From assembly GCF_001708505.1 (NCBI RefSeq), contig NZ_CP015992.1:5952001-6016000 (forward strand): 64,000 bases of DNA, in the 5' to 3' direction. The position numbers and the translations under genes are program-made. Below the pieces are notes generated by a model. It searched no databases and was not told where the DNA came from. It saw nothing but the letters and a program-made list of their open reading frames with translations. This document shows, piece after piece, positions 54,120-64,000 of the stretch (positions are counted from its first letter, which is position 1; every line of letters begins with the position of its first letter). Source of the stretch: Pseudomonas sp. TCU-HL1. GTDB lineage: Bacteria; Pseudomonadota; Gammaproteobacteria; Pseudomonadales; Pseudomonadaceae.

Positions 54120-54890
54120 TCAGAGGGCCGGCGCCGGGTACTGCCTGAGCGCCGCCAGCAAAGCCGTGGCACTGGCACCACGGCAATCCACTACATTCTT
54201 CGCGCCCGCGAGGGCGGCCTGTTCGGCGACCCGCGGGCTGGGCACGAACAGGGTCAGACGGGCCAGGTCAGGCCAGGTGTCGCCAGCCATGCGCTGGAGG
54301 TTTTCCAGGCCCTGACCACTGCTGACCACCAGGCCATTCAAGCCTTCCGCCTCAACCCGGCGGGCCAGCGTGCCCTTGGGGTATTCCGGCAGGCAGCGCC
54401 TGTAGAGTTCCAGATAGTCGACCGCGACGCCTTGGCCGCGCAAGCGCTCGGCCAGGAATTCTCGGCCACCCTCGCCCCGCATGATGAGTACCCTGGGTTC
54501 AGGCACGGCCAGGGCCTCGGTCAACTCCGGCAGTGCCAGGAGGGCCTCGCTGTCATCGCCAACGGCCGGCCAGTACACCGGCAGGCCGTAGTCTTCGAGC
54601 AGGGCGCCGGTAGCTGCGCCAACGCTGAACCAATGCTGGCCAACCGGGGGCTGCGGCCAGTAGCGGTCGATCAGGTCGAGGCCAAGACGTGCCGCGGGCT
54701 TGCTGACCACCACCACTGCGCAATAACGGTCGAGTTCGAGGATGATGCCGCGCTGCTCGGGCGTTTCCTTGAGAGGTTCGATGGCCAGCAGGGGCAGGCT
54801 GCTGCTGTGGATCCGCTGCTCAGCCAGGCTCGCGGCCAGCGCCTCGCACTCCTCCGCAGGGCGCGTCAGCAGCAACCGCCAGCCGGTCAC
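54120..54890 (-). CDS. hemD: uroporphyrinogen-III synthase
   Basis: A 256-residue enzyme that cyclises hydroxymethylbilane with inversion of ring D. It starts MTGWRLLLTRPAEECEALAASL and has the two-domain fold with VVVSKPAARLGLD and NGLVVSSGQGLENL blocks. Sequence conservation is low in this family, but position after hemC with a four-base overlap (54887-54890) is decisive. Confidence 0.95.
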   Translation of the reverse strand: MTGWRLLLTRPAEECEALAASLAEQRIHSSSLPLLAIEPLKETPEQRGIILELDRYCAVVVVSKPAARLGLDLIDRYWPQPPVGQHWFSVGAATGALLEDYGLPVYWPAVGDDSEALLALPELTEALAVPEPRVLIMRGEGGREFLAERLRGQGVAVDYLELYRRCLPEYPKGTLARRVEAEGLNGLVVSSGQGLENLQRMAGDTWPDLARLTLFVPSPRVAEQAALAGAKNVVDCRGASATALLAALRQYPAPAL

Positions 54891-55825
54891 GGGTGGCCGG
54901 TCTCGCCATAGACCGCCTTGAGGATGTCCTCGGCGCCCTGTTGCAGCAACTCTTCAGCCACCTTGACGCCCAGGGCCTCGGCATCGGCAACGCCAGCGCG
55001 GGCTTCAGCACGCAGCAGCTGGCCGCCATCCGGTTGACCGACCAGGCCGCGCAACCAGAGTTGGTCGCCTTCGAGCACGGCGTAGCAGGCGATGGGCACC
55101 TGGCAGCCGCCATTCAAGCGCTTGTTGAGAGCGCGCTCGGCCGTCACGCGCAGGGCGGTATCACGGTGATGCAGGGGCGCCAGCAGGGCGTGGATTTCGC
55201 TATCGGCGGTACGGCACTCGATGCCCACGGCGCCCTGGCCGCCAGCCGGCAGGCTGTCCTCGACGCTGATGGAGGAACGAATACGGTCCGCGAAGCCAAG
55301 GCGGATCAGACCCGCGGCGGCGAGGATGATGGCGTCATACTCGCCGGCATCCAGCTTGGCCAGACGGGTGTTCACGTTGCCACGCAGGAACTGGATTTTC
55401 AGGTCAGGCCGGCGGGCCAGCAACTGGGCCTGGCGGCGCAGGCTGGACGTGCCGACCACGCTACCAGCCGGCAAGGTGTCGAGGCTGTCGAAACGGTTGG
55501 AGACGAAGGCATCACGCGGGTCTTCGCGCTCGCAGATGCAGTAAAGACCAAGGCCCTCGGGAAAATCCATGGGCACGTCTTTCATGGAGTGCACGGCAAT
55601 GTCCGCCTCGTTCTCCAGCAGGGCCGTTTCCAGCTCCTTGACGAACAGACCCTTGCCGCCAATCTTCGCCAGGGGCGCATCGAGCAGCTTGTCACCCTTG
55701 CTGACCATGGGCACCAGGCTGACCTTGAGACCGGGATGAGCCTCTTCAAGACGGGCTTTGACGTATTCGGCCTGCCACAGGGCCAGGGCACTCTTGCGGG
55801 TGGCGATGCGGATCTCGCGGGACAT
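54887..55825 (-). CDS. hemC: hydroxymethylbilane synthase (porphobilinogen deaminase)
   Basis: A 312-residue enzyme that polymerises four porphobilinogens on a dipyrromethane cofactor. Visible features are REIRIATRKSALALWQAEYV at the N-terminus and RGNVNTRLAKLDAGEYDAIILAAAGL. The cofactor-attachment cysteine lies in RLNGGCQVPIACYA. The ATG at 55825 is preferred over a GTG at 55831 because GGAAG is at proper distance. It is the first gene of hemC-hemD-hemX-hemY; the promoter lies in the 147 bases before algR's end. Confidence 0.96.
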   Translation of the reverse strand: MSREIRIATRKSALALWQAEYVKARLEEAHPGLKVSLVPMVSKGDKLLDAPLAKIGGKGLFVKELETALLENEADIAVHSMKDVPMDFPEGLGLYCICEREDPRDAFVSNRFDSLDTLPAGSVVGTSSLRRQAQLLARRPDLKIQFLRGNVNTRLAKLDAGEYDAIILAAAGLIRLGFADRIRSSISVEDSLPAGGQGAVGIECRTADSEIHALLAPLHHRDTALRVTAERALNKRLNGGCQVPIACYAVLEGDQLWLRGLVGQPDGGQLLRAEARAGVADAEALGVKVAEELLQQGAEDILKAVYGETGHP

Positions 55826-55972
55826 GATCACTTCCGGAAACGGTAATGCCCGGAATCATAACAGGCCCGCGCACTGCGGGGGCGCGGGCGGTTGTCGCGT
55901 AACGACATGGGTTGTCGAAGAAACGTAGCGAGCACCCGTCAGGCCACCGTCAACGGTCGTTTTGGCGGCCTG

Positions 55973-56719
55973 TCACAGGTTGTTCATCAGCTTCCGCACG
56001 CCAGCGACATGGCGGCGGCTCACCGTAAGCGCCTCCCCATTCATACCCTTGAGGTAAAGCTGGAAGTGCCCGAGCGGGGTGCGCTGCAGACGCTCGATCC
56101 GTTCGCGGGCCACCAGGGCGTTGCGGTGGATACGCACGAAGCGGTCGCCAAACTCGTCTTCCAGCGCCTTCAGCGGTTCGTCCAGCAGCACTTCGCCATG
56201 CTCGTGACGCAGCGTCACGTACTTGTGGTCGGCGATGAAGAAGATCACCTGATCCAGCGGGATCAGTTCGATGCCTTTCCGGGTACGGGCACTGATGTGA
56301 CTTCGGGGACCGCTCCCGCTGACCGCAGCAGGGCGGGTCAGCGCAGCGAGTTGCACCCGGTTGGGCCGCTCGGCCTTTTTCAAGGCTTCGGCCAGTGACT
56401 CGGAGCGCACGGGTTTGACCAGGTAGCCCACGGCACTGACCTGGAAGGCTTCCAGGGCAAACTCGTCATGGGCCGTGCAGAAGATCACCGCCGGCGGCGC
56501 CTCGCGCTCGCAAAGCCTGGCGGCCACTTGCAACCCGTCCAGGCCGGGCATGCGAATGTCCAGCAGGACCACATCCGGCTTGAGGCTGTCGATCAGGGTG
56601 AGCGCCTCCTCGCCATTGCTGGCGGCAGGCTCCAAGACACGGTACCCCTCGAGGTCGCCGATCAGGCGGCTGAGGCGCTCGCGGGCAAGAGGTTCATCGT
56701 CGACGATCAGGACATTCAT
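55973..56719 (-). CDS. algR: LytTR-type response regulator AlgR
   Basis: A 248-residue regulator of alginate, twitching motility (fimU operon) and other traits. The receiver domain (residues 1-125) has D54 as phosphoacceptor in VVLLDIRMPG, with acidic D8/D9. The C-terminal LytTR DNA-binding domain spans about 143-245 (GIELIPLDQVIFFIADHKYVTL...RIHRNALV). The start at 56719 overlaps the algZ stop (ATGA); an earlier frame to 56752 lies within algZ. The partner kinase is AlgZ/FimS. Confidence 0.96.
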   Translation of the reverse strand: MNVLIVDDEPLARERLSRLIGDLEGYRVLEPAASNGEEALTLIDSLKPDVVLLDIRMPGLDGLQVAARLCEREAPPAVIFCTAHDEFALEAFQVSAVGYLVKPVRSESLAEALKKAERPNRVQLAALTRPAAVSGSGPRSHISARTRKGIELIPLDQVIFFIADHKYVTLRHEHGEVLLDEPLKALEDEFGDRFVRIHRNALVARERIERLQRTPLGHFQLYLKGMNGEALTVSRRHVAGVRKLMNNL

Positions 56720-57807
56720 ATCGCACGGGCTTCCTGCGTGAGTCTCGCACAAGGATAGCGTAGACAGGTGAAGTGGCGGCCGTCACGGCGCTCCACGCTG
56801 AGACTTGCCCGCGGCCCGAAAAGTGCCGTCAGGCGCGCGTCGATATTGCGCAGAGCCTGCTGGGTGCCACGCGGTGGCGACTGACCCTGGACCTCTTCGT
56901 AAGGGTTGCTTACGCAGAGGCGGAACATGCCGTCGCGGTAATCCGCTTCGATTCGCACCAACCCTCCTTCAATGCGCGGCTGGATGCCATGGATCAGGGC
57001 GTTCTCCAGCAAGGGCTGCAGCGTCAACTGAGGGATAGGCAGATCGTCCGGTACTTCATTCACCTGCCAATCCAACTGTAGCCGTTCTCCAAGACGATAT
57101 TGCTCAATCGACAGATATCGTTTCGCCAGCTCCATTTCCTCCCCCCAGTCGACCAGGGTGCCGGGCTTGGCCAGGCTTGCGCGGAAAATGTCGGAAAGGT
57201 CCAGCACGGCCTGCTCCGCCTTGTCAGGATCGATCACGACGAGACTGGCGATGCTGTTCAGGCTGTTGAACAGGAAGTGCGGACGGATGCGTGCCTGCAG
57301 CGACTCGATGCGCGCCTTGAGCTCGGCCTGCTGCTGTTTGCGCCACTGGCTCTGCAGGTAGAAGTAGCGCAGCAGCAGTGCCGACATGATCAGGCTGATG
57401 AGGCCGTGACGCAGGTAAAGGTTGACCTCGCCACTGCGAGGCAGCGGCCCGCCGAGATCGAAGTAGTCGGCCACTGCGGTGCCGGCGAGGGTCAGGCCCA
57501 CCACCAGGGCGCAGCAGAGGCTGCCGGCCAGGGAGGCCCTCAGACGCGCCAGGAGTGGCCGCAACTGGCACAGCAGCGCGGCTGAAAGCAGCACGATCCA
57601 TTGCACGAAGAGAGACGTCAGGGCGAGGCGCACCCAGTTGAAACTGGGCAGCATGGGCTCGGCCAGCACCAGCACCAGCACCAGCAGCTCGGCCAGCAGA
57701 ACCAGCCCGAGCAACGCCTCGGGCAGGCAGAGCTCCGGCAGGAAGAAGTCGTCGCTGGCGGTTCTGGAACGCGCTTTCTTTTTCAGGCGCTTCGGCATCC
57801 CGGACAT
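56716..57807 (-). CDS. algZ: sensor histidine kinase AlgZ/FimS
   Basis: A 363-residue LytS/FimS-family inner-membrane kinase. About four to six hydrophobic segments (about 28-150), then the His-kinase core with RPHFLFNSLNSIASL (phospho-His 177) and an N-box-like LLENALIHGIQPR. The classical G boxes are hard to see, as noted for FimS. It phosphorylates or controls AlgR, whose gene overlaps by four bases. It is divergent from argH; the 209 bases between hold both promoters. Confidence 0.94.
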   Translation of the reverse strand: MSGMPKRLKKKARSRTASDDFFLPELCLPEALLGLVLLAELLVLVLVLAEPMLPSFNWVRLALTSLFVQWIVLLSAALLCQLRPLLARLRASLAGSLCCALVVGLTLAGTAVADYFDLGGPLPRSGEVNLYLRHGLISLIMSALLLRYFYLQSQWRKQQQAELKARIESLQARIRPHFLFNSLNSIASLVVIDPDKAEQAVLDLSDIFRASLAKPGTLVDWGEEMELAKRYLSIEQYRLGERLQLDWQVNEVPDDLPIPQLTLQPLLENALIHGIQPRIEGGLVRIEADYRDGMFRLCVSNPYEEVQGQSPPRGTQQALRNIDARLTALFGPRASLSVERRDGRHFTCLRYPCARLTQEARAI

Positions 57808-58016
57808 GTCCCCAATGGCCCGGCAGACGACAAGCCGATGTCGCCGGGCAAAAGCCTGTACTGAACCATCAAACCCACGGCGCGTCCGTGAAGGTCACGG
57901 CAATCTGCGCCACCCCCGACCGGACAGGCCGCGCCGGTTTTTCCGGCAACACTGTTATTATCGACGGTATTTTCCGGCCCATCGGCTTTCTTTCACCTTC
58001 CGCACCGAGTGAACCC

Positions 58017-59411
<1,395 letters not shown>

Positions 59412-59470
59412 CCCTCACGCCGGGTGGAGCCCCAGGCACCACCCGGCTGCCTCGATGACAGGAAATCGCA

Positions 59471-59749
59471 ATGACCGACGACATTGATGACGGCGAAGAG
59501 GCCTTCGCCGAGGCCACCCTGACCCAGGCCATCGAGAACCAGATCGAAGCCGGCGAACCGCCTGCGGCTCGCGCCACCTTCAACAAGCTGACTCTGGTGG
59601 GCTTTGATCGCGAGGAAATCCTCCAGTTGATGGCCCTGGTGCTGGCCCACGAAATCGATGCCATGCTCGCCGCCGACCGCGCCTTCGACACCGAATGGTA
59701 CGAAAGGGCCTTGCGGGCACTGCCGGACCTGCCTGAAGATCAGGCCTGA
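59471..59749 (+). CDS. small acidic conserved protein
   Basis: A 92-residue, strongly acidic helical protein (MTDDIDDGEEAFAEATLTQAIE... LVGFDREEILQLMALVLAHEID). It has GGAAA upstream of the start and lies 59 bases after argH in the same direction. I recall similar genes after argH in other Pseudomonas but no named family. Cytoplasmic, function unknown. Confidence 0.75.
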   Translation: MTDDIDDGEEAFAEATLTQAIENQIEAGEPPAARATFNKLTLVGFDREEILQLMALVLAHEIDAMLAADRAFDTEWYERALRALPDLPEDQA

Positions 59750-59829
59750 CCTTACCTACACTCCATTGACTCCAGTTTCCGGCCGGCAACCTGCCGGCCT
59801 CCGCGGTACGACAAGAACAAGGAGCGACC

Positions 59830-60072
59830 ATGGTCTTCACCCCCGAACTCATCGCTGAATTCGAACTGCTGGCCCTGTTCAACCTGGACAACACCCAGGA
59901 AGGCATCAAGGTCCACAACAGCGCCAACCCCAGAGCCCAGGCTGCGGTCATGCGACTGCACCAGAAAGGCCTGATCACCCAAGCCGACGGCGGCTACCTG
60001 ACCAGCCTCGGTCTCGACGCCGCCGAACACGTCCAGGCCCTACGCACCATTCTCCTGCCCGAACACGCCTGA
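59830..60072 (+). CDS. TIGR02647 family protein
   Basis: An 80-residue protein resembling a winged-helix fold (FTPELIAEFELLALFNLDNTQEGIKVH...MRLHQKGLITQADGGYLTSLG). It matches the TIGR02647 family known from Pseudomonas and relatives. AAGGAG is seven bases before the ATG. Possible DNA binding is inferred from the fold only. Confidence 0.82.
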   Translation: MVFTPELIAEFELLALFNLDNTQEGIKVHNSANPRAQAAVMRLHQKGLITQADGGYLTSLGLDAAEHVQALRTILLPEHA

Positions 60073-60177
60073 AACCGCTGCCGCTCAAGTCGGCAACATT
60101 ACGGGCGATACAATGCGGACGCCTGCCGGCAGTGAAGGCTGCCGGCCAGGCCGCCAGCATCGGGACATGAACAGAGC

Positions 60178-63012
60178 ATGACGCGCACCCAGGAAATCCG
60201 CCCGGACATCGACGACGGCATCGACCGCAAGGTCCTCGCGCAACTGCGCGCCCGCTTCCTCAAGGTCAATGCTGGCCGGCTGGACCGTGCCATGCAGGCG
60301 CTATCCACTCGCCAGCAGCTGGTCCTGAAGCTGCTGCCCCTGCTCTTCCACGTCAATCACCCACTGCTGCCGGGCTATGTTTCCGGCACAGCGCCAGCCG
60401 GAGTCGCCGCCTATGAACCCGACGACGACCTGCTGGCCGAAGCCCAGCGGCTGACCCGCTCTTTCGCCTACAAGGCGCGGCGCGGCCCGCAACCCACGCC
60501 TATTCATGGCCTGTTCCTGATGGGCAGCCTGGGCACCATCGCCCAGGCCGAGCAAAGCGACATGGACATCTGGGTCTGCCACGCGCCGGAGATGGACGCG
60601 GCTGCCACCGCCGAACTGCAGCGCAAGTGCAGTGCCCTGGAGACCTGGGCAGCCAGCCAGGGCGCCGAAGCGCACTTCTTCCTGGTCGACCCGGCGCGCT
60701 TCACCCAGGGCGACCGTGAAGCGCGACTGACCTCCGACGACTGCGGTACTACCCAGCACTACCTGCTGCTGGACGAGTTCTACCGTACCGCCATCTGGCT
60801 CGCCGGCCGCACGCCACTCTGGTGGCTGGTGCCAGTCTATGAAGAGGCGCGCTACGCCGAGTACAGCCGCACGCTGCTGTCCAAGCGCTTCCTCCGCGCC
60901 GAGGAAGTACTCGACCTTGGCCACCTGGCGCACATCCCTCCGGGGGAGTTCATCGGCGCCAGCATGTGGCAGCTGTTCAAGGGCATCGAGTCGCCCTACA
61001 AGTCGGTGCTCAAGCTACTGCTCACCGAGGTCTACGCCAGTGAACACCCTCAGGTCGCCTGCTTGTCCCTGCGCTTCAAGGAGTCGGTCTATGCCAACCG
61101 CCTCGACCTCGACGAGCTGGACCCCTACATGGTGGTTTACCGCCGGCTGGAGGAGTACCTGCGCGGGCGCAATGAAACCGAGCGCCTGGAGCTGATCCGC
61201 CGCTGCCTGTACCTGAAGGTGAACAAGAAACTCAGCCGGCCGCCGCGCAACCGCAGCAAGAGCTGGCAGCGCCTCCTGCTGGAGCGCCTGACTGCCGAGT
61301 GGCACTGGCCGCACCGCCAGCTGGCGATGCTCGACAGCCGCAGTCAATGGAAAGTGCGCCAGGTCCTGGCCGAGCGCCGCGCCCTGGTCAACGAGTTGAC
61401 CTACAGCTACCGCTTCCTGTCCCAGTTCGCCCGTAGTGAACAGGCCATCTGCACCCTCAGCAGCCGCGACCTGGGCGTGCTCGGCCGACGCCTCTATGCA
61501 GCCTTCGAGCGCAAGGCGGGCAAGGTGGAGTTCATCAACCCGGGCATCGCCCCGGACATTGCCGAAGACACCCTCACCCTGGTGCAGTGCCCCACGGATA
61601 CCGAGGGCGAAACCCAGTGGGCGCTGTTCTCCGGCAGCCTGAACGCCCTCGACTGGCAGGACTTCGCGCCACTGAAACGCAGCCGCGAGCTGGTGCCCCT
61701 GCTTGCCTGGTGTCACCGCAACGGGGTGATAGACACCGGCACCCGCGTGTCCCTGCATCCGGGTACCAGCGACCTGACTGAGCATGAGCTGTCCAACCTC
61801 CTGGCCAGCCTGCAACAGGCCTTCCCCCTGCCCCAGGGACAGGTGGACGAAAGCGCCCTGCTGCGTGCCGGGGTTCCGGCCGAGGTGCTGTTGCTGGTGA
61901 ACGTGGGGATCGATCCACTAAAGCAGCACAGCCAGAAGAACCTTCACCTCACCACTGAACGCACCGATGCACTGGGTTACTCCGGGGTGCGCGAGAACCT
62001 GGTGCTGACCCTCGACCAGGTCACGCTGAACAGCTGGAACGAATTGCTGGTGAGCCGCTACGAGGGCCCCGACGCCCTGCTCGCCTGCCTGCGCGATTAC
62101 CTCAACAGCCTGCCGGCCAACGGCGCGCGTCCCGGGCTACGGGTGCGCTGCTTCTGTCGCAACCGCGCCCAGGCCATTGGCCAGCGGGTGGAAGAGCTGT
62201 TTGGCGATGCCCAGGAGATGCTGGGCACCGCGGGCATTCCGCGCTTCCTGCTGCAGATCCAGCAACGCTTCCATGTGCTGCAGCTGGAACTCGGCCAGGT
62301 CAGCCACGCCAGCCTGGCAGACCTACCTGCACTGGTGGAGCATCTGGGTCGCGACCTGCCGGGCTACAGCCCGCTGCAACTTGACCGCCATGCCCTTGAG
62401 GACGTCGATCTGGCAGTGATCCTGCCTCTCGGTCGCCCCCACTGCATCCAGGTGTTCTATCGCCAGAATGGCGACAGTGCCGAGATCAGCCTGCTGGACG
62501 AGCACAACGCGCTGTGGCGCCAGCGCCTGCCATTTCGCGATGAGCAGAGCCTGCTGACGCCGCTGCACCGCTTCCTGCAATCGCTGCTTTACCGGCGCAA
62601 CGCCCTGCTGCCGCTGGACAGCCCACTGGCCATGCTGGTGCCGGAAATCTTCTATTACGAGGTGGTACGCCAAGGCCGCCAACTGGAACGTCGCGCGGCG
62701 CCGTCAGCGGCAGTCAGCCATCCCTTCTACGACGTGCAGGCCATCGTCGAGCCGGCCGAGCAAGGACTGGTGCATGTGACCCTCTACTGCAACCATCGGG
62801 AGTTCTCTGAGCTGGAGTACGGCGCCGGCCTGTTCGCCGCCGTGGCCCGGCATATCCTGGCCCAGCGCCGCGAACCGGAACGCTACCCTTGTTACATCAC
62901 CGACCTGGACCTGTCCCGGGTGCAAGGCAAGGGCCAGGCGCAGACGGTTCACTACCTGCGGTACAAGGTCGAGCTGGAAGAGAGGCTGAACAGGGCGCTG
63001 CGCGATAGCTGA
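60178..63012 (+). CDS. cyaA: class I adenylate cyclase
   Basis: A 944-residue enterobacterial-type adenylate cyclase making cAMP for Vfr/CRP. The N-terminal catalytic half contains GSLGTIAQAEQSDMDIWVCH, the nucleotidyl-transferase-like GS...DxD core. The C-terminal half is the long regulatory domain. P. aeruginosa has a homologous CyaA alongside the membrane CyaB. The start at 60178 has no strong ribosome site (GGGACATGAACAGAGC upstream). The gene is monocistronic, with a REP element right after the stop. Confidence 0.95.
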   Translation: MTRTQEIRPDIDDGIDRKVLAQLRARFLKVNAGRLDRAMQALSTRQQLVLKLLPLLFHVNHPLLPGYVSGTAPAGVAAYEPDDDLLAEAQRLTRSFAYKARRGPQPTPIHGLFLMGSLGTIAQAEQSDMDIWVCHAPEMDAAATAELQRKCSALETWAASQGAEAHFFLVDPARFTQGDREARLTSDDCGTTQHYLLLDEFYRTAIWLAGRTPLWWLVPVYEEARYAEYSRTLLSKRFLRAEEVLDLGHLAHIPPGEFIGASMWQLFKGIESPYKSVLKLLLTEVYASEHPQVACLSLRFKESVYANRLDLDELDPYMVVYRRLEEYLRGRNETERLELIRRCLYLKVNKKLSRPPRNRSKSWQRLLLERLTAEWHWPHRQLAMLDSRSQWKVRQVLAERRALVNELTYSYRFLSQFARSEQAICTLSSRDLGVLGRRLYAAFERKAGKVEFINPGIAPDIAEDTLTLVQCPTDTEGETQWALFSGSLNALDWQDFAPLKRSRELVPLLAWCHRNGVIDTGTRVSLHPGTSDLTEHELSNLLASLQQAFPLPQGQVDESALLRAGVPAEVLLLVNVGIDPLKQHSQKNLHLTTERTDALGYSGVRENLVLTLDQVTLNSWNELLVSRYEGPDALLACLRDYLNSLPANGARPGLRVRCFCRNRAQAIGQRVEELFGDAQEMLGTAGIPRFLLQIQQRFHVLQLELGQVSHASLADLPALVEHLGRDLPGYSPLQLDRHALEDVDLAVILPLGRPHCIQVFYRQNGDSAEISLLDEHNALWRQRLPFRDEQSLLTPLHRFLQSLLYRRNALLPLDSPLAMLVPEIFYYEVVRQGRQLERRAAPSAAVSHPFYDVQAIVEPAEQGLVHVTLYCNHREFSELEYGAGLFAAVARHILAQRREPERYPCYITDLDLSRVQGKGQAQTVHYLRYKVELEERLNRALRDS

Positions 63013-63040
63013 GCCGGCACTCTGGTCGGCTCATCGCCTT

Positions 63041-63078
63041 GTGGGAGCGAATTCATTCGCGAATAAATTCGCTCCCAC
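63041..63078. repeat. Pseudomonas REP element
   Basis: A perfect 13-base inverted repeat GTGGGAGCGAATT / AATTCGCTCCCAC around CATTCGCGAATA, itself containing the palindrome ATTCGCGAAT. This is the widespread Pseudomonas REP word. It lies between the convergent cyaA and rnk genes and may protect or end both transcripts. Confidence 0.9.
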
Positions 63079-63101
63079 ACTGAGCAAAACCTGGCCGGGG
63101 A

Positions 63102-63509
63102 TCAGCGGCTGTACTCGCCGGCCGCCTCGGGCTGGTACTCGACGTTCAGCAACGTGAGCTTAAGGGTCTTGCCGCCAGGAACCGGCCAGTCAATGTGCTG
63201 GCCGACAGACAGGCCCAGCAGCGCGCTGCCCACCGGAGCCAGGATGGAAACCTTGCCTTCGCCACCCGCGTCGTCCGGGTAGACCAGGGTCAAGTGGTAG
63301 TCCTTGCCACTGCCTTCCTCGCGGCAATGCACGCGGGAATTCATGGTGACGACGCCCGGCGGAACCTCCTCGTGGCCAACCACCTGGGCACGAGCCAGCT
63401 CGCTCTCCAGCGCCTCGGCGGCGGGGCCGAACTCCTCCAGGCTGTCGAGCAGGCGCTCCAGGCGTTGCAGGTCGAGACGGGTAATGGTGATGGGCGGGTG
63501 GGTGTTCAT
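63102..63509 (-). CDS. rnk: regulator of nucleoside diphosphate kinase Rnk
   Basis: A 135-residue protein of the Rnk/GreA-like family. It has an N-terminal coiled coil (LDLQRLERLLDSLEEFGPAAEALESELARA) and a GreA-C-like domain (GKVSILAPVGSALLGLSVGQHIDWPVPGGKTLKLTLLNVEYQPEA). It binds RNA polymerase and affects Ndk levels and alginate in P. aeruginosa. The coiled coil is shorter than in GreA, as known for Rnk. It is convergent with cyaA. Confidence 0.95.
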   Translation of the reverse strand: MNTHPPITITRLDLQRLERLLDSLEEFGPAAEALESELARAQVVGHEEVPPGVVTMNSRVHCREEGSGKDYHLTLVYPDDAGGEGKVSILAPVGSALLGLSVGQHIDWPVPGGKTLKLTLLNVEYQPEAAGEYSR

Positions 63510-63547
63510 GGCGAAGGCGAGACTCCTTATGCAGGCTGCGAAAAAGC

Positions 63548-63573
63548 GAAACCCCGCCCGAAGGCGGGGTTTC
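63548..63573 (-). terminator. terminator between the DUF1289 gene and rnk
   Basis: GAAACCCCGCC-CGAA-GGCGGGGTTTC, an 11-base stem; on the minus strand it is followed by GCTTTTTCGC. It lies about 78 bases after the DUF1289 stop. Confidence 0.75.
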
Positions 63574-63650
63574 AGAATCTGTCTATCCAGACAACTCGTC
63601 CAGAAGCCCGACAGTACGTCAGCACGCCAGCGATTGGCAAGACCACCTGG

Positions 63651-63854
63651 TCAGTGTGGCAATTGGCTCCGTCGCTGCACGGCGGCCGCGCAGATATCGC
63701 GGCGGCGCGAGTCGCTTGCCTGACTCCACTCGCAGATTTCTGCCAGGGTCCGACCACAGCCTACGCAGACGTCAGCATCATCCAGACAGCAACGTCGGAC
63801 GCAGGGCGACGGATAGCGTGCCGGGGGCGCGCTGTCAGAGTTCGTCGAACTCAA
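63651..63854 (-). CDS. DUF1289 small cysteine-rich protein
   Basis: A 67-residue protein with the DUF1289 pattern SPCVRRCCLDDADVCVGCGRTLAEICEWSQA: three conserved cysteines that probably bind a metal or Fe-S centre. The only possible start is the TTG at 63854, overlapping the 3' end of cyaY by 20 bases; a GAAG-like ribosome site precedes it. Coupling to cyaY suggests a link to iron-sulfur work, by context only. Function unknown. Confidence 0.75.
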   Translation of the reverse strand: MSSTNSDSAPPARYPSPCVRRCCLDDADVCVGCGRTLAEICEWSQASDSRRRDICAAAVQRRSQLPH

Positions 63855-64000
63855 GGTCTTCGCCCGCCTGCTCGCGAGTCACGCGACTGAGCAGCTCACC
63901 CAGCGGCTCGTCGCTGCTGTCACAGATCCAGCGACCGCTGGCTTCGTCGAAATCGAAATGGAAGCCTCCCGATCGTGCCGCGACCCAGAGCTGACGCAGC
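63835..64000 (-). CDS. cyaY: iron donor protein CyaY (frataxin), 5' part outside window
   Basis: The last 54 codons of bacterial frataxin, an iron-binding protein that controls Fe-S cluster assembly by IscS. The visible part LRQLWVAARSGGFHFDFDEASGRWICDSSDEPLGELLSRVT is typical: conserved W, HFDFD and SGRW. The gene continues beyond base 64000. The order cyaY, DUF1289, rnk is that of P. aeruginosa (from memory). Confidence 0.9.
   Translation of the reverse strand, partial: LRQLWVAARSGGFHFDFDEASGRWICDSSDEPLGELLSRVTREQAGEDLEFDEL

Overview
The window is a chromosomal segment of a high-GC gamma-proteobacterium of the genus Pseudomonas. The gene order (gcvPHT, iron ABC genes, two ubi hydroxylases, pepP, zapA, 6S RNA, ubiD, rho, trxA, ppx/ppk, hemB, algP-algQ-dsbH, hemC-D-X-Y, algR-algZ, argH, cyaA, rnk, cyaY) is, from memory, that of the P. 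aeruginosa PA5210-PA5275 region. Almost all of it is conserved housekeeping or envelope DNA. The intergenic repeat types and an IS110-family element suggest a non-aeruginosa species, but the species cannot be fixed from the sequence alone.

Layout. 1-5700: a GspE/PilB-type ATPase cut by the window edge, an SPFH/NfeD membrane pair, a large octaheme cytochrome c with a TPR tail and a DUF2388 secreted protein. 5670-10330: a structured-RNA candidate and the glycine cleavage genes gcvT-gcvH-gcvP, with a terminator-like hairpin before gcvP. 10493-13310: a two-gene iron(III) ABC system without an ATPase. 13388-19563: ubiI-like gene, ubiH, pepP and ygfB-like gene facing a small coiled-coil gene, zapA, 6S RNA, 5-formyl-THF cyclo-ligase and a 43-residue membrane peptide. 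19766-23662: EVE protein, CHASE-PAS-GGDEF cyclase, FliL-like protein, quinone reductase. 23678-24902: an intact IS110-family insertion sequence with a recognisable bridge-RNA locus, inserted into a GTGCGC repeat. 25007-34578: ferredoxin-reductase-like gene, ubiD, rho, trxA, ppx facing ppk, hemB. 34813-40378: DedA, small hydrolases, thioesterase, YaiI, cytochrome c-FTR1 iron permease. 40802-43953: a four-gene envelope cluster (COG3014, YcfL, LpoB, LpoB-like). 44022-50312: LysE, MscS, ABC-F, TIGR02444, algP, algQ, dsbH. 50421-57807: PQQ-type dehydrogenase, then hemCDXY and algZ-algR. 58017-64000: argH, two small genes, cyaA, a classic Pseudomonas REP, rnk, DUF1289 and the 3' end of cyaY.

How the genes work together. 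Tetrapyrrole synthesis is represented by hemB and the hemCDXY operon, respiration by the ubiquinone genes (ubiD, ubiH, ubiI-like), and one-carbon metabolism by gcvTHP and the cyclo-ligase. Global regulation is unusually dense: 6S RNA, Rho, AlgQ (anti-sigma 70), AlgZ-AlgR, CyaA (cAMP), a diguanylate cyclase, Ppx/Ppk (polyphosphate) and Rnk.

The most interesting signal is the IS110 element. Four short segments in its non-coding end match, in the correct order and polarity for a bridge RNA, the two target halves and the two element ends, and they imply a CT core. The next most interesting are a hairpin-rich RNA candidate downstream of gcvP and the LpoB-containing lipoprotein cluster. No tRNA, rRNA, CRISPR array or prophage was seen.
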